Below, piece by piece: positions 1 to 4,955 of a stretch of 5,685 nt of DNA. The notes below the pieces were generated by a model that had not been told where the DNA came from, ran no database searches, and worked only from the letters and a program-made list of their open reading frames with translations. The stretch lies in assembly GCA_938014855.1 (NCBI GenBank), contig CALLQM010000315.1, forward strand, positions 1 to 5,685. The letters are read 5' to 3'. The DNA comes from an uncultured Clostridia bacterium. Lineage in GTDB: Bacteria > Bacillota > Clostridia > Oscillospirales > Ruminococcaceae. Each line of letters starts with the position of its first letter. Position 1 is the stretch's first letter. A program made the translations under genes and the position numbers.

Positions 1-101
1 TCACGGCAGGCTGGGCGGGTGTCTTTCGCAGAAATCCCCGGCGCAGGCACATTTCAGCAATCGTGCCCTCTCTGTTCGCCACATTCCGCTACTCTTCCCG
101 C
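1..101 (-). promoter_or_regulatory. T-box riboswitch, Stem I (5' part of leader), apparent GAC (Asp) specifier
   Basis: Read on the minus strand, this is a T-box Stem I. The base stem GCGGG (101-97) pairs with CCCGC (19-15). Above it is the specifier loop: AAGAGTA on the 5' side (96-90, containing the conserved AGTA) and GAAAGACA on the 3' side (27-20). An upper stem pairs GCGGAA with TTCTGC, then GGCG with CGCC. The AG bulge AGAGAG is at 73-68. The terminal hairpin GGCAC/GTGCC holds the distal-loop motif GCTGAAA, which fits GNUGNNA. T-box Stem I binds the anticodon and elbow of a cognate uncharged tRNA and controls transcription or translation of the downstream gene. The specifier, placed as in the glyQS T-box (GAAA-NNN-A before the lower stem), reads GAC at 23-21, hence tRNA-Asp. 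The antiterminator and regulated gene lie beyond the left edge. aspS or a hisS-aspS unit is the likely target (inference). I saw no clear promoter between mgsA and this element. Confidence 0.87.
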
Positions 102-134
102 GTGAAACGCCTTTCTCCATATGAAATCGCTTTG

Positions 135-539
135 TTATCGATTGGGATTCACGATATTGCGCCAGTCAAGGTCACCGCGCTCCAATGCATGGATCAATGC
201 TTCACCGGTTGCAATGTTGGTAGCAACTGGAATATTGTGCACGTCGCAAAGGCGCAGAAGCCCTGCTTCGTCCGGTTCTCCTGGATTTGCACGAATGGGG
301 TCACGGAAAAATAACAGCAGATCGATTTCGTTGCAGGCAATGCGTGCAGCAATCTGCTGGTCGCCGCCCTGCGAACCGCTCAGAAAACGGAATACTTCCA
401 ATCCGGTTGCTTCTGCTACGAGTTTTCCGGTGGTTCCGGTTGCGCACAGGTTATGGCGGCTGAAGATGCCGCAATAAGCGATGCAAAACTGAACCATTAA
501 TTCCTTCTTGGAATCATGGGCAATTAATGCGATGTTCAT
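135..539 (-). CDS. mgsA: Methylglyoxal synthase (MgsA), with glycine at the active-site histidine position
   Basis: This 134-aa cytoplasmic enzyme matches the methylglyoxal synthase family (B. subtilis MgsA is 137 aa). The family converts dihydroxyacetone phosphate to methylglyoxal and phosphate, a bypass of lower glycolysis that relieves phosphate limitation. With a constant offset of 11 from E. coli MGS, the following are present: His8-Asp9 (E. coli His19-Asp20), Lys12 (Lys23), the phosphate loop TGTTG at 34-38, Ser54-Gly55, GGDQQ with catalytic Asp60 (Asp71), and Asp90 (Asp101). His98 of E. coli, in the motif P-H-D/E-P-D, is Gly87 here (P-G-E-P-D). Nearby changes include SGP to SGS and GDQQIG to GDQQIA. 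The ATG start at 539 has SD GGGAGGT (555-549) with 9-nt spacing. It has its own promoter region at 657-694. mgsA commonly follows mre/mrdA/min/rodA genes in Clostridia. Family assignment is secure; full activity is uncertain because of Gly87. Confidence 0.93.
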   Translation of the reverse strand: MNIALIAHDSKKELMVQFCIAYCGIFSRHNLCATGTTGKLVAEATGLEVFRFLSGSQGGDQQIAARIACNEIDLLLFFRDPIRANPGEPDEAGLLRLCDVHNIPVATNIATGEALIHALERGDLDWRNIVNPNR

Positions 540-575
540 AAATCTAATACCTCCCGGTCATATTGTCACATATTT

Positions 576-640
576 GGCCTTTCAAATTCATACCATCAAG
601 TCCTAGTAATTGTCATAATTATAGGAAAGGCCTTCCAAAT
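576..640 (-). repeat. mgsA leader: paired GGCCTT elements (inverted and near-direct repeat)
   Basis: GGCCTTTC (576-583) and GAAAGGCC (625-632) are a perfect 8-bp inverted repeat, with 41 nt between them. In the mgsA leader RNA they could form a long-range stem. The same blocks also give a near-direct repeat on the plus strand, GGCCTTTCAAAT (576-587) versus GGCCTTCCAAAT (629-640), with one mismatch in twelve. A short AAGGCCTT palindrome lies at 627-634. The elements sit between the predicted start point and the mgsA SD, so they could shape leader folding or bind a regulator. No known riboswitch class was recognised, and function is unproven. Confidence 0.35.
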
Positions 641-656
641 CGTATAATTCTAGTAT

Positions 657-677
657 TAAGTGTTATTATAACACTTA
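657..677 (-). repeat. 21-nt perfect palindrome over the mgsA -10 box, candidate operator
   Basis: The arms TAAGTGTTAT (657-666) and ATAACACTTA (668-677) are exact reverse complements around one central base. The right arm includes the TAA stop of the minD-like gene (675-677), and the centre contains the TATAAT of the predicted mgsA promoter. The arms are A/T-rich and no U-tract follows on the transcribed strand, so a protein-binding operator is more likely than an intrinsic terminator. The regulator cannot be named from sequence; I do not recognise the half-site GTGTTAT as a known box with confidence. Confidence 0.55.
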
Positions 678-694
678 TTCAATCAACAAATCAA
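665..694 (-). promoter_or_regulatory. Predicted sigma-A promoter for mgsA
   Basis: On the minus strand the -10 box is a perfect TATAAT (670-665) preceded by TGT, giving an extended -10 (TGnTATAAT). An 18-nt spacer separates it from a -35 of TTGATT (694-689), which matches TTGACA at four of six positions. The start point would fall near 658, giving an mgsA leader of about 120 nt. The -35 lies inside the last codons of the minD-like gene, so mgsA can be transcribed apart from the upstream shape genes. The -10 sits at the centre of a perfect palindrome (657-677), which suggests repression at this promoter. Confidence 0.6.
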
Positions 695-1400
695 TATAGT
701 TCCCAAGAATTCTTTGTGCAAAATTATCAAATATCATTTTGGATACATTCGACAAATTGATAGATTGCCCTATTGGTGCGTGAAAAAGTGTGCGGTCATA
801 TGGAATAACTGCCATCAGCTGTGCGCAGACATTGTCGATCAGCCAGTCCAAATCGGGAATTTGGCGCTGTCGCTCAAACTCTCGGGGCAGATTGTTGACA
901 CAAAGCCGAATATCCGGCACATTTTCTGCAAAAAGTGCGTCCGAAACAACGCGCGCTGTCCGTGCGCTGATACGATCGGGAGTGCAGACAAGAACCGCGC
1001 GGCTGACCGCCGAAGCATAGGCGGACAGCGTCATTGCGTCCAAACCATCCACTTCAATTAAAATATAATCAAAATACGGTTCCACCGTTTCTACAAAATC
1101 GCGGCATAAATCTGCATCGACCGGGACCGTTTGCGCCACCGGCGCACAAATCAGCTTGAGCAGACCGGTTTCGCCGATTTCAACCATTGCATCGGTCAGT
1201 TCACAGTTTTGGTCCACAATATCCGAAAAATCGAACACAATGCTGTCCGCAACATCAAATAGAACATCCAAAGAACGATGGGAGCCTTCCAACAGCAGAA
1301 CTTTTTTGCCCTGCCGTACCAGCGCTTCTCCTAATCCGGCGCATACAACCGATTTTCCGGTACCGCCTTTTCCGCTGGTTATTAGAATTGCTTGTGCCAT
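675..1400 (-). CDS. MinD-like ParA/MinD-family ATPase, divergent, without MinD membrane-targeting helix
   Basis: This 241-aa protein aligns with MinD along its length. It has the deviant Walker A GKGGTGKS at residues 10-17 (signature Lys11, Lys16), a MinD-like IVFDFSDIV at 54-62, and MAVIPYDRTLFHAPIGQS near the C-terminus, which matches the MinD VGVIPEDQSVLRA region. MinD normally dimerises with ATP on the membrane and recruits the division inhibitor MinC. Here key positions differ: the switch I D-x-D becomes E38-G-S40, and the Walker B aspartate of D-S/T-P-A-G becomes Glu116 in ILIEVDG. The C-terminus ends in GNYIDLLIE, with no basic amphipathic membrane-targeting helix, and the protein is about 20-30 aa shorter than usual MinD. 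The ATG at 1400 follows SD AAGGGGGAG (1413-1405). An in-frame ATG upstream at 1496 lies inside mrdA and lacks this SD. The start is 25 nt after the mrdA stop, so the two are probably co-transcribed. Neither minC nor minE is present. The gene is often annotated minD, but the function may have drifted. Confidence 0.85.
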   Translation of the reverse strand: MAQAILITSGKGGTGKSVVCAGLGEALVRQGKKVLLLEGSHRSLDVLFDVADSIVFDFSDIVDQNCELTDAMVEIGETGLLKLICAPVAQTVPVDADLCRDFVETVEPYFDYILIEVDGLDAMTLSAYASAVSRAVLVCTPDRISARTARVVSDALFAENVPDIRLCVNNLPREFERQRQIPDLDWLIDNVCAQLMAVIPYDRTLFHAPIGQSINLSNVSKMIFDNFAQRILGNYIDLLIE

Positions 1401-1425
1401 GTAGCTCCCCCTTTGCTCTTCTTTA

Positions 1426-3495
1426 TTAGGGCAGCAGCGTATCGAATGCAATCGATGCTGATGTTTTCCCTTGTTTTGAAAAGAAGAATGCATCAAAAAT
1501 TTCTTTGGCTACCGGTCCACCCGTATAGCCATGCCAGCCCTTTTCAATTACGACACAAACCGCAATCTCCGGATCATCTGCCGGCGCATACGCGATAAAG
1601 GTGGAGTTTGGATCGGCATGTGTTTCCGGCGTACCGGTTTTACACGCCACCGGAATGGGATAATTTCCAAAAACGGCACCTGCCGTACCACCCGGTCGAG
1701 CTGCGCGCTCCATACCTTCTGTTATCGTTGAAAATGCCGTCGGCGCATCGATTTCTTCCGCAACTTCCGGCTCGTGTTCATATAGTGTTTCATCAAATGT
1801 ATAGGATTTAACCGATTTAAGAAGTGTCAAATCCATTCGCCTGCCGTTATTGGCAAGGGTCGCCGCATAGTTGGCCAGCTGAAGCGGTGATAGTTTGGTG
1901 TCCAGCTGTCCGATGGATGCCTGCACGGTATCGCCATCCTGCCAAATGCGGTCATCCCCCTGATGAATCTTCTTTTTGACTTCGGGAGACGATACCCGTC
2001 CGATTGCTTCCGGCAGTTCAATTCCGGTCGGCAGACCCAGTCCCAGCTTTGCGGCATACTCATCCAATTTTTGAATTCCTAATTGATACCCAACATCATA
2101 AAAATAGATGTTGCAGGAATGTTTGAGGGCATCCATAACATTGATCGGGCCATGCACGCTCAAACAGCGCGGCTGCCAAGAAGTCCAGCGCGTATAAACA
2201 CCGGTACAATTAATCGTATCGGTTGGCGATACGATGCCTTCCGCAAGCGCACCCAAAGCAACCACCGGTTTAAAGATGGAACCCGGCGTATAAGTACCGT
2301 TGAGCGCACGGTTAAACATCGGACGCAGTGCATCTTCGCACAATTCGGCGTAATCCTGCCGAAAAGTGGTGAGGTTATAAGAAGGATAGGTCGCCAGCGC
2401 TAAAATTTCGCCTGTTTTGACACTGATTACAGCCACTGCACCCGCATCCGCTTCATGTCCTTTTCCGGGAGGATATGTAACAAGGTCATTCTGCATCATG
2501 TGGATCTTGTTTTCCAGCGCTTCCTGCGCCACTTTTTGCAGCTGAGAATCAATCGTCAACACAACGGTATTGCCGGGAATCTGCTCGTTTTCCTCAATGA
2601 CATCAATCACGTCACCGCTGGAGTTGAGCGTGATCTGCCTCTGACCGTCCTTGCCCTTTAGATATTTTTCAAATGCAAGTTCGGCTCCTTCTTTTCCAAT
2701 CGTATCGGTCATTTGATAAGTGAGGCCGTTAATGATCGCGCCTTCGCTTGTTTTTTTTGCAGGCTCCCATTGCTCCTGATAAATATTACCGATACTTCCG
2801 ATTACATGCGGCGCGACATCGCCGCTGACATACTGGCGGATGGTGCTCTCCACAACATCCACCCCGGGAAGTTCAAAACTGCGTTCCTTAATTTTCGGAA
2901 CCGTTTCAATTTTGATATCGGTTGCAAATGTATAGGGATTTGAAATGCTGAAATCGAGTCTCTGCATTTCATAGCGGACTCCTGCGACTCTGCGAAAATC
3001 CTCATCACTTAGTTCTTCCAAGTCATAAGCAGTGCGCAGTGTCTCGACCACGTTTTCCGCCGTCGCATATTGCTGCATGTTGAGCGTTTTCTTCAAAATA
3101 GCGATCGCATTCTCATATCCGTCGCCATCTTTAAACGCAAAGGGGGCTGTTTCGGTAATCGGAAGATTATCGATCCAGTCCTCGTCCGCATCCTCCATGA
3201 TATGAATCAGCCGAAGAATCACTTCATTCATCTGATCTCGGGGCAGATATGCTTTGTCGATTGTGACATCGCGCCCAAGCGCATTGACCGCCATCGGCCG
3301 TCCGTTTCGATCCAAGATTTCGCCGCGCGCCGCCTTGATACGCTGTAGTTTCGTGATTCCCTGCTCTGCAATATTCGCTAACTTTTCCCCGTTCACTACC
3401 TGCATCTGCATAAGGCAGAGCGAATACAGCAGCAGCACAAAAATCGTCACTCCTGCTAAAATAATAATTCGTAGTGTTTGCGAGGCAGCTTTCAT
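1426..3495 (-). CDS. mrdA: Penicillin-binding protein 2 (MrdA), elongasome class B transpeptidase
   Basis: This 689-aa class B PBP cross-links peptidoglycan during lateral wall growth, working with RodA, MreB and MreC. One N-terminal membrane anchor spans about residues 9-31, so the rest is extracellular. The pedestal begins with the RGEILDRNGRPMAVN motif (58-71), typical of the PBP dimer domain. The transpeptidase domain covers about 350-672, with Ser406-x-x-Lys409 (TPGSIFKP, acyl-serine), Ser460-Cys-Asn462 (SxN) and Lys619-Thr-Gly621 (KTG). The segment ASIGQLDTKLSPLQLANYAATLANNG is typical of MrdA. Cys430, Cys444, His448 and Cys461 could form a metal site of the kind reported in some PBP2s (inference). 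The ATG at 3495 has SD AGGAGG (3505-3500) with 4-nt spacing. The gene follows mreD by 33 nt, and this mreBCD context separates it from divisome PBPs and sporulation SpoVD. All three catalytic motifs are intact and length is normal. No rodA partner lies in this window. Confidence 0.96.
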   Translation of the reverse strand: MKAASQTLRIIILAGVTIFVLLLYSLCLMQMQVVNGEKLANIAEQGITKLQRIKAARGEILDRNGRPMAVNALGRDVTIDKAYLPRDQMNEVILRLIHIMEDADEDWIDNLPITETAPFAFKDGDGYENAIAILKKTLNMQQYATAENVVETLRTAYDLEELSDEDFRRVAGVRYEMQRLDFSISNPYTFATDIKIETVPKIKERSFELPGVDVVESTIRQYVSGDVAPHVIGSIGNIYQEQWEPAKKTSEGAIINGLTYQMTDTIGKEGAELAFEKYLKGKDGQRQITLNSSGDVIDVIEENEQIPGNTVVLTIDSQLQKVAQEALENKIHMMQNDLVTYPPGKGHEADAGAVAVISVKTGEILALATYPSYNLTTFRQDYAELCEDALRPMFNRALNGTYTPGSIFKPVVALGALAEGIVSPTDTINCTGVYTRWTSWQPRCLSVHGPINVMDALKHSCNIYFYDVGYQLGIQKLDEYAAKLGLGLPTGIELPEAIGRVSSPEVKKKIHQGDDRIWQDGDTVQASIGQLDTKLSPLQLANYAATLANNGRRMDLTLLKSVKSYTFDETLYEHEPEVAEEIDAPTAFSTITEGMERAARPGGTAGAVFGNYPIPVACKTGTPETHADPNSTFIAYAPADDPEIAVCVVIEKGWHGYTGGPVAKEIFDAFFFSKQGKTSASIAFDTLLP

Positions 3496-3528
3496 AGTTC
3501 CTCCTAGCGTGATTACAATATATAGATT

Positions 3529-4050
3529 CTAAACCTGCAAATGTTCTGTAAATTTTCCATTCATCCATCGAAATAAATAATAAATCAGCGGTGACACTGC
3601 CGCCGTATACAGAATCATCGGCAGAATCATAAACATAAATACCATCCAAACATGTTCATAGTTCCACATAACAAAGCCCAGCAGATATTCCAGCAGGCCG
3701 CGCAGGAGCATCGTTCCCGTTACCATCAGCACAAAATTGATGACACTCGGGCGAAGCAGATAGATAAACAGCAGTCCCACGCACACGCAGGACACCATGA
3801 CAATGATGGAATTAAATCCAAACAGCATCCGTCCGCCCAAATCGCATAGGATGCCGGCAAACGCACCGTACAGCCCGCCGATAAATTCCCCTTCCAGCAT
3901 CGCGATGCAAACCGCGGCCGGAATCACGAAATTCGGTTTGGTATCCAAGATTGTAAGAAAACGCGGCGTAGTCTGCAATACATAAAGCAAAATCAAAATG
4001 AGCGCATACAGCGAATATTTTACAATCAAAACCTTTGATTTATTACTCAT
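3529..4050 (-). CDS. mreD: Rod shape-determining protein MreD
   Basis: This small integral membrane protein (173 aa from the chosen start) has five to six hydrophobic segments, at about residues 9-26, 40-55, 56-75, 80-100, 103-125 and 133-160. Between the early helices is the MreD-type acidic/glycine stretch LEGEFIGGLYGAFAGILCDLGG. MreD is the membrane component linking MreC and MreB to the lateral wall synthesis complex. Identification rests on this profile plus its place between mreC and mrdA. Two starts are possible: GTG at 4059 (176 aa) and ATG at 4050. I chose ATG because it overlaps the mreC stop in the compact form ATGAGTAA, which fits translational coupling, and because AGGGTG lies at a usable distance upstream. 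The stop is TAG, whereas the other complete genes here end in TAA. Confidence 0.93.
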   Translation of the reverse strand: MSNKSKVLIVKYSLYALILILLYVLQTTPRFLTILDTKPNFVIPAAVCIAMLEGEFIGGLYGAFAGILCDLGGRMLFGFNSIIVMVSCVCVGLLFIYLLRPSVINFVLMVTGTMLLRGLLEYLLGFVMWNYEHVWMVFMFMILPMILYTAAVSPLIYYLFRWMNGKFTEHLQV

Positions 4051-4891
4051 CGGTTTCACCCTGCCCCTGGTAGTACTTAATGATCATAACATCCGTGATA
4101 TTTTTGATGTCTGCGGCAGGTTCGACCACCGCGTAAAGCGAAATTTTGCCCTCGCCTTCCCGAATCTCCGTAATTTTCCCAATTACCAGATTTTTGGGGT
4201 AGATACTGCCGCCGCTCGTTACGACAAGGTCATCCTTGCCCGCTCCGCTTTCGCGCGGCAGATAGGTCAGTTTGCATTTTCCCTCGCCCGCCAAATCGAT
4301 TGAACCGTTGACGATTCCGATATCACGGGTGCGGTTATCGTATGCGCCCACCTTGGAGCGGACATCCAAAATCGTCGTAACTTTGGAAAAGTTGGAACCG
4401 ACTTCGGTAATCGCTCCCACCAATCCCTCGGGTGAAATGACCGTATCGTATAACTCAATCCCATGGATGGAGCCTTTATCTATGGTAAACGAGAAAAACC
4501 GATCTTCAGAATCGCGCTTGACCACGGACGCAGGTTCCAATTCAAAATCCGGGTTTTCTTCTTTTAATCCGATATATTGACGCAGGTTTTCGTTTTCCTG
4601 CCGATATTGTTCAAAATCAATCAGCTGACTGCGCAGTTCGTTGACCTCATCCTGCAAGGCCGCATTTTCCGCCGCCAGCTCGTCTGCACGGACATATCGC
4701 TGAAAATAGCCGCTTACCGCGTCCGAAATACTGGACGAAGCCTGCTGTAATGGCGTGACAACAAAGCCCGCCACCCGGCTTAGGAGCGGGGAAAGTCCGC
4801 CGGTCCATGCCGCTCTCAGCATAAAAAAGAGCAGTAAAATAAAAAGACCTAATAAAATTTTAAATCGCGCACTCTTAAAGAAATCTCCCAA
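4043..4891 (-). CDS. mreC: Rod shape-determining protein MreC
   Basis: MreC is a membrane-anchored extracellular scaffold that activates PBP2/RodA and connects it to MreB through MreD. From the chosen TTG start it is 282 aa: a short basic cytoplasmic tail, one membrane helix at about 11-26, a coiled coil at about 68-110 (ADELAAENAALQDEVNELRS and following), then the paired beta-barrel MreC domain at about 115-275. Conserved glycine-rich segments are GLVGAITEVG (156-165) and TSGGSIYPKNLVIGKI (225-240). The open frame extends to a GTG at 4927, but that codon lies inside a 10-bp hairpin. The TTG at 4891 has a perfect GGAGG (4902-4898) with 6-nt spacing and gives a normal-looking N-terminus, so TTG is preferred. 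The last codons overlap mreD by 8 nt. Length and domain order are typical of the family. Confidence 0.94.
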   Translation of the reverse strand: MGDFFKSARFKILLGLFILLLFFMLRAAWTGGLSPLLSRVAGFVVTPLQQASSSISDAVSGYFQRYVRADELAAENAALQDEVNELRSQLIDFEQYRQENENLRQYIGLKEENPDFELEPASVVKRDSEDRFFSFTIDKGSIHGIELYDTVISPEGLVGAITEVGSNFSKVTTILDVRSKVGAYDNRTRDIGIVNGSIDLAGEGKCKLTYLPRESGAGKDDLVVTSGGSIYPKNLVIGKITEIREGEGKISLYAVVEPAADIKNITDVMIIKYYQGQGETDE

Positions 4892-4897
4892 TGCGGT

Positions 4898-4902
4898 CCT
4901 CC
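4898..4902 (-). promoter_or_regulatory. Ribosome binding site that decides the mreC TTG start
   Basis: GGAGG on the minus strand is followed by the 6-nt spacer ACCGCA and then TTG (4891-4889), an optimal geometry. The alternative GTG at 4927 has only AGGA with 4-nt spacing, and both lie inside the intercistronic stem. Confidence 0.7.
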
Positions 4903-4911
4903 GAACAGCAC

Positions 4912-4935
4912 AGGAACGCGTTTCCACGCGTTCCT
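4912..4935 (-). repeat. mreB-mreC intercistronic hairpin, 10-bp stem with GGAA tetraloop
   Basis: On the minus strand AGGAACGCGT (4935-4926), loop GGAA and ACGCGTTCCT (4921-4912) form a perfect 10-bp stem capped by a GNRA-type tetraloop. It begins 20 nt after the mreB stop and ends 9 nt before the mreC SD. No U-run follows, so it is not a standard intrinsic terminator. A stability or processing element, or one tuning the MreB to MreC ratio, is more likely (inference). Confidence 0.6.
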
Positions 4936-4955
4936 ATGCTTTCTTTCATTAGTGG

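Noticed and set aside
618..623. Second TATAAT on the minus strand in the mgsA leader
   Set aside because: No acceptable -35 at 16-18 nt (the best is TATACG, three of six). The region is A/T-rich, so a chance match is likely.
643..648. TATAAT on the plus strand
   Set aside because: No supported plus-strand gene lies downstream and no good -35 was seen.
657..677. Palindrome read as an intrinsic terminator of the minD-like gene
   Set aside because: The stem is A/T-rich, the loop is only 1-3 nt, and no U-tract follows on the transcribed strand. Overlap with a -10 box fits an operator better.
1401..1496. Longer minD-like start at ATG 1496 (32 extra residues)
   Set aside because: The extension overlaps mrdA and lacks an SD. 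The ATG at 1400 has a strong SD and gives the normal MinD N-terminus just before the Walker A motif.
1674..1687. ACGGCA/TGCCGT inverted repeat within mrdA
   Set aside because: A 6-bp stem with a 2-nt loop inside a conserved coding region is short enough to be chance.
63..1731. Several plus-strand open frames opposite mgsA, the minD-like gene and mrdA
   Set aside because: They lie antisense to well-supported genes, show no recognisable protein motifs, and have biased composition typical of shadow frames.
4051..4059. mreD start at GTG 4059
   Set aside because: Possible, but ATG 4050 gives the tight ATGAGTAA overlap with mreC and the more usual start codon; the difference is only three residues.
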